A program made the translations under genes and the position numbers. Below are positions 22,029 through 34,383 of a DNA stretch of 64,000 nt, piece by piece. The notes below the pieces were generated by a model. The model ran no database searches, was not told the DNA's origin, and was given only the letters and a program-made list of their open reading frames with translations. The stretch is from Emergomyces orientalis (Eukaryota > Ascomycota > Eurotiomycetes > Onygenales > Ajellomycetaceae), in contig MOWL01000001.1 of assembly GCA_002110485.1 (NCBI GenBank), positions 496,001-560,000 of the forward strand. The letters run 5' to 3'. The number at the start of each line of letters is the position of its first letter. Position 1 is the stretch's first letter.

Positions 22029-23606
22029 TTATTTCTTAGACAAATTGAGAAGGCCCTGGAGGTTGATGCTCTTGGGTCGCTCGATGGGTAGACCCAAAGC
22101 GCGGCTCCAGATGAGCTGGGCGAGTGGGCCGAGGGCACGGCTGACACCGAAAGTGACGGTGTAGTAAAGAGGTTCTTGGAAACCGTAATGATGGAACAGA
22201 ACACCGGACGCAGCGTCGACATTTGGATGCGGGTTCTTTGTCTTTTTTTTGGCGGAAAATTGCGTTAGTATTAAGGTATTTAAGTTAGGGGACGGTGGTT
22301 TTATTTTACCTTTCCGTGCTCCGTGAGCACTCCAGGGGCGATTTCGGAGTTCTTCTTGACGAGCTGGAAGACCGGGTTGGCCATGATGTCGGGTCTGGTG
22401 CTGGCGAAGTCCATCAGAGCCTCGAAGCGGGGATCTGGTTTGCGTAGGACGCCGTGTCCGTAGCCGGGGACGACTTGACCGGACTTGAGGGTGGACCAGA
22501 GGTAGTTCTTGACGTCTGCGTCGGAGAACTTGTTGCCGATGGAGGCTTGCATCTTCAGGATCCAACGGAGCACTTCCTGAGCAGCCAGGCCATGGAGGGG
22601 ACCAGCGAGGCCCAGGAGACCGGCGCTGTAGCTGAGGAAAGGGTCGCTCAAAGCGCTTCCAACGAGGTGAGTGGCGTGGGCGGAAACGTTTCCACCTTCG
22701 TGGTCACCGTGGAGAGCGAGGTAAAGTCTGAGCAGGTCATGGAAGCTCTCGTTGGCCTTGCCGCCCTTTCCGAGGAGCTCAGCGAAATTGTAGGCCCAGT
22801 CCTGGGCGGGGTCGAGCTCCTGCTTGCCAACCTTCTCGATCTCACTAGGGCGGAAGACCAATGCTGCGAGACGGGGGATCTTTGCGAGGAGGGCAATGCT
22901 GTCATCAAAAGTGGGCTCCCAGTAGCTAGCCTTGTTGATACCGTCGGCGTAAGCTTTGGCAAACTTGGACTCAGTGTTCAAGGCCGCAACTGCAATGGAC
23001 AATTGGGTCATTGGGTGCATCTCCCTAGGGAAGGATTTGATGAGGTCCAGAATGTGCTGGGGGAGGTGGGATTTCTCTGCCAATTCGCGGGACAAAGCCC
23101 GGACCTGGGGGGTGGTCGGAACTTGTCCGGTGAGGAGCAACCAGAACATCGCTTCGGGGAGCATCTCAGTCCCAGAAGTGCCCTTTGGCAACTCCTTCTG
23201 GCAATCCTTGATGGTCTTGCCGTGGAAACGGATGCCTTCGTTGGCATCCAGAACAGAGCCCTCCCAGACCATAGCCTTCAGGCCTCTCATGCCCCCAATG
23301 GTGCTGGCAATGGTCACATCGCCAATGACGTCTTCACCGCGCTTCTTGACCTCTTGGAACAGCTCCTTCTTAGCCGGGATAGCATTTCGGAAAGTGGTCT
23401 TGAGGTCGGATTCTGCGGTGGAGTAGTACCGAGAAGAGGAGGCAAACGACCGAGAGGCAGTCTAAGAGAAGAGAAGGTAAGTAAGTAAATAAATAATAAA
23501 TCGAGACATACTCCGGATTGCACCGCCGGATGCCTGATAGACATATGTGTACACATACCTGAGACACCTTCAGCGCCTGTCTTGTAGCTCTGCTAGCCAA
23601 TGCCAT
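22029..23606 (-). CDS. mcsA: 2-methylcitrate synthase, mitochondrial
   Basis: Condenses propionyl-CoA with oxaloacetate to 2-methylcitrate, first step of the methylcitrate cycle, and usually also accepts acetyl-CoA. I read complement(join(22029..22235,22310..23461,23559..23606)), 468 residues. Exon 1 encodes 16 residues of a basic, hydroxylated leader that continues into exon 2 (ASRSFASSSRYYS), a mitochondrial presequence. The citrate synthase signature GHGVLRKPDPRFEA and the active-site histidine block GLAGPLHGLAAQEV are intact. Features that to my recollection separate fungal McsA from CitA are FQEVKKRGEDVIGDV near the start, GTSGTEMLPEAMFWLLLTG, and ERPKSINL at the C-terminus. Divergent from the methylisocitrate lyase gene, which supports the assignment. 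Ordinary citrate synthase is the alternative. Confidence 0.88.
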
Positions 23607-24452
23607 TGTTCTCTGTGTATATTCCGAGATATATAGATCAATTGCTGAGTCCGGGGAGAGGCGAGAGAGAGAAGAGGGGAGAAGAGGGGAGAAGAGAAGG
23701 TGGGGTGGGGTGAGTAGATTGTTAGGATTCTGAGAGAGGCGTCGGAGAGTTTGAAGAAAATAATACACAGGATTTAAAAAAAAATAAAAAATAAAAACAG
23801 CCCGCCGGAATAATATTAATCTCGCTCGTTAGCCAAGGATGAGGCTGCTCGGTCGGGCCAAAGGGCGGCTGGCGGCGGGATCTCAGTCTGAATCGCTTTT
23901 TGCCGAGGAATTTGTGCCGAGGAGAGACAGTGGACAGGGACAGTTAAGTTACAACTTACACAGTAGTTTACTAACTACAAGAGAGAATCAGCGCACTGGC
24001 AGTGGCAACAACAATCTCTCGCCTTTTTATTATTGTGGTATAGTGTTTGTAATATGATGGTTATCTGCCCTTCTGTCACTTTATGACCTTTCTTGTTGCT
24101 TCTGTGTTGTCATTGACTGGCTGGGTCTTATAAATCTCAGCTGCCGCTGGTTCCGGTATGTTATAAACTATTCCCAACTATACGTTCAAATTTTATTCCC
24201 GCCCCCTTGAAATAAAATAAACACATACTCTATTTTATATCAGTCCAAAGGGTTGTTTTGCTATCTTGCACCCTTTGTATTCTGGAGAGAACCGGACTTT
24301 TGTTAAACTCAAGTACGTACTTCTAGCTGACTGCATCGCAGATTTTCATCGGTGCGGCAAACCAACCCCCCCAACCCCCCCTCCTCTCTCTTGTGAGGTT
24401 GTTCCCTAATTGAACCCGGCAGAGAGGGACAAGACAGTATCACGCGCCGACG
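23607..24452. promoter_or_regulatory. Shared divergent promoter region of mcsA and the lyase gene
   Basis: 846 bases between two divergent genes of one pathway. It includes a purine-rich GAGAAGAGGG-type stretch near 23670-23705 in the presumptive mcsA 5' UTR. No coding exon recognised. Confidence 0.6.
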
Positions 24453-26603
24453 ATGATTCGCAACGCTGCTCGCCGGTTGCCTCGACAGCTTCGTCTGCTC
24501 CCTCGCCCTTCCACTCTCTCCACTACTGCCGCTCGAACATTCGCCTGCTGCGGCCCACGAATGGCGTCACAACTGCCTCCAGTCAACCCGCCTGTGTCGG
24601 TAGCACATGCATCCGACTCATTTCAGCTCCTGTCTTCTGCTGAGAAAGCTGGGGTCGCTGAAGATGCGCTTTTTGAAGAACAAGTAAAAGCCGTGAGGGA
24701 GTGGTGGAACAGCCCCCGCTTCGAGGGCATCAAGCGCCCGTATTCAGCTGAGGCGGTTGTTAGCAAGCGGGGGTCGTTACAGCAAACATATCCAAGCTCG
24801 ATTATGGCTAGAAAACTATTCAATTTGTTGAATGAGAGGGCAAAGGCTGGAAAACCCGTACATACGCGTAGGTGACATTTCAAGCTTTTTGAAAAAGTTT
24901 AGGGTATTTTCTCTGACATAATATACAGTTGGGGCCATTGATCCCGTCCAGATGACGCAGCAAGCTCCCAACCAAGAAGTACTATATATTTCAGGGTGGG
25001 CCTGCTCGTCTCTCCTCACTACTACAAACGAAGTATCACCGGACTTTGGAGACTACCCTTACAACACTGTCCCGAACCAGGTTCAGAGACTCTTCAAGGC
25101 TCAGCAAATGCACGACCGCAAGGAATGGGATACGAGAAGGAAACTTTCTGCGAAGGAGCGCAAGACGACACCATACACCGATTTCATGCGGCCGATAATC
25201 GCTGACGGTGATACAGGGTATGTTACGAGCGTTTTGAGATTGAGAAATTAGAGAGAGTATTCTAACTTGCCCACCTAGACATGGAGGCCTTACAGCGGTA
25301 CTGAAGCTCGCCAAACTCTTTGCTGAAAACGGAGCAGCTGCTGTCCATTTCGAGGACCAGCTTCATGGGGGAAAGAAATGCGGTCATCTTGCAGGCAAAG
25401 TGCTCGTCCCCATTGCCGAACACATCAACAGACTCGTTGCAGCAAGATTCCAATGGGACCTTATGGGAACTGAAAACCTTCTTATCGCCAGAACGGACTC
25501 GGAGAGTGGAAAGCTTATAAGCAGCACCATCGATGTCCGGGACCATGAGTTCATCCTAGGTGTTACTAAAAACTCCAATCCGCTCGCCGAAACCTTGCAG
25601 AAAATGGAGTTGGACGGGGCTGCTGGATCTGAGATCGACCAATTTGAATCACAATGGGTCAAGAACCATAAACTTGTCACTTTCGATGAAGGTAATATAT
25701 AAATACAAACACAACTTTTTGCTGGTTAGCTGCACATGGTCAGGCACTAACGTCCTTCTACAGCTGTCGAGCAACATCTTAAATCCGAGGGAGCCGCTCA
25801 GTCATCCATCGACGCCTACAAGAAGCAAATAACTGAAAACCGGGACATGTCGATCAATGAGCGACGAGCTCTTGCAGGCCAGTACACCAAATCGCCTGTG
25901 TTCTGGTCCTGGGACATTCCCCGGACTCGGGAGGGTTATTACCATTACCGTGCCGGCGATATCGCGGCAACCAAGCGTGCGATCAACTTCGCCCCCTACG
26001 CTGATTTGCTCTGGGTTGAAACTGGCGACCCCAGTGTCGAGAAAGCTGCGTGGATCGCTGGAGAAATCCGAGCGGCACACCCTGGCAAAAAGCTGGTATA
26101 TAACCTCAGCCCTTCATTTAACTGGATGGGCCACGGTTTCACCGAAGCCAGCCTCAAGTCGTTTATCTGGGATATCGCTCAGCATGGGTGAGTTTCATAT
26201 CTTCACTCCTGGTATGTAAAAAGTGTCCGAAACTAAGAGGCTAACCGTCGCGTTTCCCCCCCCTCCCTAGATTTGTCCTCCAACTTATCTCACTCGCTGG
26301 ACTCCACTCTAACGCCACCATGACAACCGAGCTGTCGCGCAAATTCAAAGACGAGGGCATGTTGGCTTATGTCAACCTCATCCAGAGACCGGAGAAGGAG
26401 ATGGGAGTCGAAGTCCTTACGCACCAGAAATGGAGTGGCGCTCCATATATGGACGGCATTGTCGGCTCAGTAATCAGTGGCAGCAGCTCTAACAAGAGTA
26501 TGGGTGAAGGGAATACGGAAGATTGTATGTTTAATCCATTCAATACAAACAATACGAAAATAACAGGGGAGGCCCCTCGCTAATAATATTTATAGCTTTC
26601 TAA
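24453..26603 (+). CDS. mclA: 2-methylisocitrate lyase, mitochondrial (isocitrate lyase family)
   Basis: Cleaves 2-methylisocitrate to pyruvate and succinate, last step of the methylcitrate cycle. I read join(24453..24867,24929..25217,25279..25691,25764..26187,26271..26524,26596..26603), 600 residues; the last exon has only eight bases and gives a C-terminus EDSF, close to the EDQF end of the family. The first 35 residues are Arg-rich without acidic residues, a mitochondrial presequence; glyoxylate-cycle isocitrate lyases lack it. The catalytic KKCGH motif, the FEDQ and ARTDSES blocks and the SPSFNW motif are present. SPSFNW is followed by MGHGF rather than the DAAGM I associate with isocitrate lyase. 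Divergent from mcsA. Confidence 0.87.
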
Positions 26604-27569
26604 TCCGCCTAAAAACCCCAATGCATTTTTTACTACGAGACGAATCCCATTGATCGCTTGCATTTGATTTTCTAGAACTATAGATATCGGCGGGTGAGCT
26701 TCTGATATGCACGTCTAAACCTCCCACTGCAGTAGCACGCATCCAGTCGCAACGCTCACACGCAGTTAACCTTTGCTGCGAACATAGTTGCAAACAGCTC
26801 TGCTGCTCCCCAGGCGGTTCAAACACAGCAAAAACCGAGCGTCAAGTTGTATATTTCGGTGGTGTCTCTTTGATTGACCGCCATATAAAAGGGAGTGTAT
26901 TTAGCTATCTATAGGAGGGTCGCATTGGGTAACTGCAGGGATTTATATGTGTGTAAGGCATATGTATGTATTGACGGATAGCTATAGAACAACCACAGAC
27001 CAGATATACTATTACTATATGTATAACCATACAACCTAGCCATTATCATGGATCTTTTATTTTTTTTAACAACCAGATATCCTCCAATTAAATCCCTTTT
27101 AATCCTCTGTTTCTCATCCTCGCCAGCACGTGCAACTTCAGCCTTTAGCTAGTTAATCTCGGCGGGCTGACTAATCTGAAAAATTGTCCCCGCCGCCACG
27201 AAAATGAAAATAAAAATAATCTCAGCCTCGAAACTTTTTAATCTCTGCCAGGCTCATACTCCAACGTAGCCTTACCCAGGCTTCGGTTTTTCTTTCGGGG
27301 TTTTTTTTTTCTTTCATACTCTTTACCTTGTGGCTCTGTTAGTAGCGCCTTTTATAGAGCCCTTTTCTTGAAGCTATCATATTTTGCTCCCTTGTTCTTT
27401 CTGTGGTCTCCTCCTAAAATTTTACGGCCACATCAATCTCCACTCTCTATATATATCTTCGCATTTACGATTACTACTTGTTCTGTGTTGTTCTGTTTGT
27501 TTCCCTCCCTTCCTTTGCCCTTCTCGTTAAAGTATGCCACATCCTATTTCGCCATCAGAATCGCCCACC
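26604..27569. other. Intergenic
   Basis: 3' region of the lyase gene and, from about 27250, a T- and CT-rich stretch that should be the promoter and 5' UTR of the EF-3-family gene. No other coding exon recognised. Confidence 0.5.
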
Positions 27570-30500
27570 ATGTCTTCCGCGCCCATTATGATCCCAAAGA
27601 CTCCGTCCTCCGTGCCCCCCACTGAGGAGGAGATCAACTCTTTGATGAACACGATATTTAATGCGGACAAATCGCAAGAGTCTCTAGACGCCTCCTATGC
27701 CTTGGCAAACCTCCTCATCCAATCTGTCGGATTTCGCGGACTACACGGGTATAATTTGTTGAAGGATATCAAAAAAGCGGCGGGAGACAAGAAGAGTGGG
27801 GCAAAACGAGAAAGTGCAATGCTGATATTGGGCGCTCTGTTCGAAAGATTTCCTCGAGAACAGCCGCTCAGTGAGGTTGTATTCTTACTCGAGGATGGAG
27901 GACTACTTTCCCTGGCCTTGGATGCCTTGGGTGACAAGGGTGCTGTTGTGCGGGAATCCGCCAAATATGCTGTGGATGCGTTGTTTGCTTGTCTAAAGGT
28001 CGAGTCGTTGGTTGCTGCTCTTGTTCCGGCCCTGTCAGCGTATCTCAGCAAGTCGACTGCGAAATGGCAAGGTGCTGTGGAGGCTTATCGTCTGCTGGAG
28101 AAAGTGGCTGAGAAGACTCAGGCGGGATCAGATACCAAAGAGGAGAGTTTGCAAAAGGACCTGCTCCGCGACTCAGTGGGCAAGTGTTTAAAGGACCTGA
28201 TCCCGATTGTCGAATCTGGTATGCACGATATGAAGAACGAGGTCTCGAAACAAGCAGTTAAAACCATGACTGCTTTGACGACGGTCCTCTACAATGACGA
28301 TGTCGCTCCTAGGATCCCGCTGCTGATTAAAGCGATGGAAAACCCCGACGCACAAACTTTACAAAAGGCCATCCATGCCCTATCCCAGACTACGTTCGTT
28401 GCGATAGTTACCTCCCCCGTGCTCGCCCTCCTCACCCCGCTTCTTGAAAGGTCTCTAAACACACCTACAACCCCACAAGAAGTTCTTCGCCAGACAGTCG
28501 TTGTCGTTGAGAATCTCACAAAACTCGTCCATGATCCCAATGAAGCGAGAACTTTTTTGCCCAAATTGAAGCCAGGTGTGCAAGGGGTGAAGATCCGAGC
28601 TTCCTTACCCGAAGTTCGAGAGTTAGCAACAAGGGCTTTGAATGTCATCGAACAGGCTATGGGCGATGAAAGCACTAATTTGGCCAACGGTGCTGTGGCT
28701 CAAGTAACAGCAGATGAAGTCCTAAAGGTTTTGGAGCAGCAGGTGAAACTCCACGGTGGGGTTGTGCACAAGCAAGATGAAGCATTTTGGGCTATCTCGA
28801 AAACATATATTTCTGAAATGGTTCGGGACGACGTCAACTCAAGACTTCTCGACCGTATTCCATTGTGCGTCGGACCTTATCTCAGTCAACTCGTGAAGGA
28901 GGGGCAAGAGGCTGCTATCGCTTCAGCAGTTCACGCTCATTTCGTGGAGGAGGACAAGCGGAAATATGGAGTTCCTGTGCAAGAAGACACAGACGAGGTT
29001 GAAATTGTCAATGCAGATTTCTCCCTTGCTTATGGCGGCATGCTTCTTCTCTCCCATACAAACCTAAGACTCCTCAAGGGCCATCGATACGGGCTCTGTG
29101 GGCGTAACGGAGCGGGAAAGTCCACCCTTATGCGCAGTATTGCGGACGGAAAGCTGGAAGGATTCCCTTCCAAGGATGTCTTGAAGACCTGCTTCGTGGA
29201 GCACAACCAAGGGGAAGATGCGGATTTGAGCATTTTGGAATTCGTTGCTAAAGACCCAGAGCTAGCCGCGAGCGGCAAAGAGCGAATTTCAGAAGTCTTG
29301 AGCGAAGTTGGCTTCACTGCTGGCCCTGGTGGGCGGCAGGAACAGAAAGTTGGCTCCCTTTCAGGCGGATGGAAGATGAAGCTGGCGCTGGCACGAGCTA
29401 TGCTAATGGGAGCTGATGTTTTACTTCTTGACGAACCGACCAATCATTTGGATGTAGCGAATGTGAAATGGCTACAGGAATATCTGAAACAACACACAGA
29501 GATCACCAGTTTGATTGTCAGTCACGACTCCGGATTCTTGGACGAAGTCTGTACCGATATCTACCACTATGAAGGAAAGAAATTGGTCTGCTACAAAGGT
29601 AACCTTGCTGCGTTTGTCAAAGTCAAGCCGGAAGCGAGTAGCTACTATACCCTTAGCTCGTCGAATGTTCAGTTCAAGTTCCCTCCACCGGGTATCTTGA
29701 CTGGCGTGAAATCGCAAACTCGTGCCATCCTTCGCATGACCAATGTGACTTACACTTATCCCGGAAATTCAAAGCCTTCTCTGGTGGATGCGAGCTGTTC
29801 CCTCACCCTTTCATCTCGCACAGCGGTAATCGGCGGTAACGGTGCGGGCAAATCAACTTTCATCAAGCTGTTGACTGGAGAGCTCATTCCTCAAACCGGA
29901 AAGGTTGAGAAGCATCCCAATCTTCGAATCGGGTACATTAAGCAGCACGCTCTGGAGCACGTGGAGATGCACATGGAAAAGACACCCAACCAATATCTGC
30001 AGTGGAGATATCAGAATGGTGACGATCGAGAGGTGCTGATGAAGCAAACCAGAATCCTGACTGAGGAGGATCGAATCCAGATGGAGAAAACAATTGATAT
30101 TGGTGATGGGAGAGGCCCTCGACGTATTGAGGCCTTGATCGGCCGACAAAAGTGGAAGAAGACGTTCCAATATGAAATGTAAGTCTCCTAGAGCCCTCTC
30201 ATCTGTTTCTAATTTTCCTCTAACATTCAACTCAGTAAATGGGTTGGGATGATTCCCAAATACAACTCCTTCATCTCCCGCGACACCCTTCTGAAGGAAG
30301 GCTTCCAAAAGCTCGTCCAAGAATACGACGACCACGAAGCCTCCCGTGAAGGTCTAGGCTACCGCGTCCTAGAACCAAAGGTAATCTCCAAACACTTCGA
30401 AGACGTCGGCCTCGACCCAGAAATCGCAAACCACAACCAAATCTCCGGCCTTTCAGGCGGTCAAAAAGTCAAAGTTGTCCTCGCCGGCGCCATGTGGAAC

Positions 30501-31060
30501 AACCCTCATCTCCTCGTCCTCGACGAACCCACCAATTTCCTGGACCGCGACTCGCTGGGCGGTCTCGCCGTGGCCATCCGCGACTACAGGGGTGGTGTAG
30601 TGATGATTTCCCATAACGAGGAATTCGTCGGTGCCCTATGCCCCGAGCAGTGGCATGTTGAGGACGGACGCATGACGCACAAGGGTCATGTATCCCTCTC
30701 CCTCGACCGGTTTGAGGACAGTTCGCGCGGGCCCAGCACTGTCGCTAGCAGCGTCGTTTCAAGCGCTGCGGCCTCTGCGGCGGCGTCTGCTGCTAACTCT
30801 GGTGCGGAGGATGCGGGCGGGGAGTTGAAATTCAAGGCCAAGAAAAAGAAGAAGTTGACTCGAGCGCAGATGAAAGATCGTGAGGTGCGAAGGCGTTTGA
30901 GGCATATTGAGTGGTATGTTGGCATTTTTTTCCTTCTCCTTTTCCCTTTTTTCTCTTTGTCATTGGGTTTATGGACCTATGCTAACATAAAGTGACCCCT
31001 TTCAGGCTTAACTCCCCCAAAGGCACACCTCACCCCCAAGACACTGACGATGAGGCGTAA
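27570..31060 (+). CDS. elf1: EF-3-family ABC ATPase of the New1/Elf1 type
   Basis: Ribosome-associated ATPase of the fungal EF-3 group; New1 of yeast helps termination and recycling, and Elf1 of fission yeast was linked to mRNA export. I read join(27570..30178,30236..30913,31006..31060), 1113 residues. The start is the ATG in context CCACCATG; an in-frame ATG at 27534 would add 12 residues. HEAT-like repeats fill about residues 15-400, then ABC1 (Walker A GRNGAGKST about 512, signature LSGGWKMKL, LLDEPTNHLD) and ABC2 (GGNGAGKST about 760, LSGGQKVKV, DEPTNFLDRDSLGG). Between ABC2 strands lies the chromodomain-like insertion reading FQYEIKWVG, which together with RDTLLKEGF I recall from New1/Elf1 rather than EF-3. 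The tail has a KAKKKKKL cluster, then an acidic end. Confidence 0.85.
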
Positions 31061-34000
31061 TATTGCACCCAGTGATTCTGTTGGTCATGAAAAGGGGGAA
31101 TTAATGACATGAACAAAAAGTTATTTTGGTTTGGATTTTTTTTTTCTCTGTTTTTTGTTGCAGGTTGGGATATCATATATACAATGGATTTCTTACATAT
31201 ATTGATTGTTTCCTTTCTTTTTCTATCATTGTTTGCTTTTTCATTTTGCGATATTCAGTTGCTTCATCTATTATTTCCTTTTTCCCTCTGATGCTGGAAT
31301 TGTGGTGACGGCAATAATGATATATATGCACACATATATACTCTGTCCGCGTTCGGTTTTCATTTCTTTCATTCCCCTCGAAAAAAGAAATAGATGGATC
31401 GGTCTGGCGTTGTTTTTGCTGCTTATTTTATTATTTTATAACATTTGTCATGATGTATTGACTGATAGATAGATTATACTCCTTTTGACATGTTAGCTAA
31501 TAAGTATTTTTTATTTGTTTGATGTATTCCTCTACTTACTTGTTCCGAGTTGAAAGCATGTTCATGAACTTGACTTTGATGTTTTCTTTTTGGCTAAATA
31601 AAATAATAATTACTTGCTCCCAAATTTGTATCCACAAACAAAATTCCTCAAGGCTAATGATGGAGAATAATTTCCCCCACCAAGGCTGCCCATCAATCGG
31701 GGATCCATCAATCTTCTCACCCCTCCTATGCTTTTTCATAACTTCTCTCCCATCCAACAAATCATCAGTCAGAAATACCTAATCAAAATTTCCAACTTGT
31801 CCCACAGAGAACGATCTCATCCATTCCCCCCAAGTTCCAATTTTCTCAAACAAAATTTGGAGAAAGTTTCTCTCTCTCCGAAACAAATAATCTGTATCAA
31901 TTTCGTTGTATATAAAAAAATGAGGAACCGGGACCCGCCGAACGCCTCAGCCGGGCTGCTCCAGTGCACTCAATTTGCGACCAAATCGGATTAAGTTGAG
32001 CCTTCTGGAAAAAGTGATGGAGGAACTAAGCCCGGAGCCACTATGAGGACGCAGCCCAGAAAACCCACCTCTCATTTCCGGTTCCACTGGTTCCGTTCAG
32101 TAAAAAAGTTTCCTGGAAAAAAAAAATTGGAAAAAAATAAAAATACAAAAAATAGAATAAAAACTTAGTTAATAGAATCTTGGCGGAATTCGTTTAAAAA
32201 ATGAAAATATTTTGCCGCATTAATTAGGGAACCTTCATCTTTCGCCATGAAAGATTTTTTTTCTGCACTTCATATCCCGGGGCGCAAATCGCCTCCACGA
32301 ATCATCGCATAATTTACTCGTTATCGAAATTGCTTTGGCGGGATATTCACGCTATTGCCATTTTCAGCAACAAATAACAATAATATGTCGTTTAGCTCAT
32401 ATCTTCCCGCGAAGACTTGATAACAAAAATTCATGACGATAGTGGATAGGTAGATATTATACCTTTCCAGTTTGGCGTGAAGAAATAACTAGTTTAGCCC
32501 AAGGAATGGCGGGCAGGTGGTTCTGCCCGTCAGTGGCGTATTATTTCGTGGTTGGCGAGGGAAGAATGGATCTGTGGCGTCCAGGGCAGCCGAGGCTGGC
32601 AAAGAAAGTCATTATTGACGCCGACTCAGCATGACCTTGGAATAATTCTTGCACTTGGTTAGATCTCTTCAGCCACGCCTGGCCTGAGGCGAGGCGGGAT
32701 GACACAAGCACACATGCTCAGTACACCGATAATGTGGCATGATCAGGGGTTCTTTTGGCGGGTTCAACAATATCAGAGATGCTGTCAATGCACCGCACAT
32801 GCAAGACGAAAAGCAACCCCGCTTCAACAGGGGGAAAACAGCAAAAACAAAGAAAGGTAAAGGAAAGAAAAAAGCGAGACCGCCCAGAGGGCACCACTAC
32901 TGAAGAAAGCAAAATAGCCGACAGGTTCCTGGGATAAGCTTCGTATCTCTGTCGAATAACAAATTTCTGGGGCTGGAGCGAACCCTGATTGGACCGGGTG
33001 TATCAATCTTCCAAGTTCCTCTGTGATGCTATTCGCCGTCGTCTTCCAAGATACCAGCACGCGATCTTGCGTTGGCTTGAAGAAATCCTTTGGCTCGTGG
33101 ATCCATCCCGGCCTGTAACCTGAGAAGGCTCCCTTGTGGGGGCGTGCAAGGATCAGGGACTCAGCTTTACACACCACTTTCTCACTGAGTGAGGGGCGGC
33201 TCTGCCGCGTTCTTCTCTGTGCTGTGTCGGACTTCTCCAAACCTTCGACTTGACGAAGGTTCACTCACCCCCACTGTCGGCCCACGAGCGATGGCCAATG
33301 AGAAAATCTCCTCACCATTGGCGCTGGGTACATCATGTCACTGGGAGCACTGTTTTAGTGTAGTCGTGAAGGAATGAATGAACCAGCAAGCCCTAAGATT
33401 ACCGGGGCCAAAGATAAACTTTTGTCTTTTGTCTTTTTTTTTTTTTTTCTTTTTTTTTTTTTGGAGGGCAAGCTCACACCCAAGAACCACATGCAAACAA
33501 TGCTGTGAAGTGCCATAATATTATTAAACACAAAAAAATTACTATGGCCTTCGGAAACTAAATCCCGTTTATAAGCCCTGTAGTCCACCTTTTTTGCTTT
33601 TTCTTTCCTGCATTTTCAGCTGGAGCAAGCTTTGAAAGATAAATCATTCAGGATCCCCACTCCTCCCTATCTGTCCTTGAGGTTTGTTTGTTCCTCACCC
33701 GTTCGCCAACGGTTTAGCAGTTGACTCTACCTTCTGTGCTCTTGTTACTCTACCTTCCTCTACCTACTGACTCCTCCTACCGATAAGTCCGTCTGTGTGT
33801 GTCTGCCTATCTGTGTAGCTGTGCTTGGAGATTGGCAGCGGCTGGTGCAAAGAAACACCCATACGAAACCATTGATATCCATTGAAGTTGGCTGTATTGT
33901 CCTCTCACACATCTGGCTCAACCCCCTTTGCTGTTGTACAGCCTTTTCAGAAACAATCGAGAATAGTTTCTTCCTTCGGAAAACCAGTCCCTGTCTTAAA

Positions 34001-34383
34001 CCCAAAAAGAAAAAGAAAAAGAATCAAACGTGGTAACACAGAATCGTCTTATTCCAGCTGAATTAAAAAGTGACTGCTGTGACGCCCGGAAGCGACAAAG
34101 AAGCACACGATATCCCCACTCTGCCCAATGCGCTGAACACGTTCCAAGGCATTGCTTTGACTGAAGAAAAAGAATTCCTCCCATCATCGAGCCGGAACTC
34201 GAGCCCAATGCGACAAAAAAGATCGTGTTAACGTATCATACCCTCCTAGGCAAAAGTATTTATTGTTTATCGAAACCCCGTATTTGCTGCGCAGATATCT
34301 TCATCCCCCAATCAAACAACCCCTCGACGTTAAAATCCCTGTGAATTCCCTATAACAGAAGAGCCAAATAGAATTCAGCAACC
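31061..34383. other. Long stretch without a recognised gene
   Basis: 3.3 kb holding the 3' UTR of the EF-3-family gene and the promoter of the permease. A 146-codon frame on the minus strand (32824-33264) resembles nothing I know. T/A runs at 32105-32165 and a long T-run at 33428-33462 are the only clear structure. From about 33600 the sequence is CT-rich, as in a long 5' UTR. Confidence 0.5.

Noticed and set aside
22454..23488. 344-codon open frame on the plus strand
   Set aside because: Exactly antisense to the methylcitrate synthase exon; its residues are an artefact of codon bias and match no family.
32824..33264. 146-codon minus-strand frame
   Set aside because: No recognisable domain and no splice partners; not listed as a gene, only mentioned with the interval.
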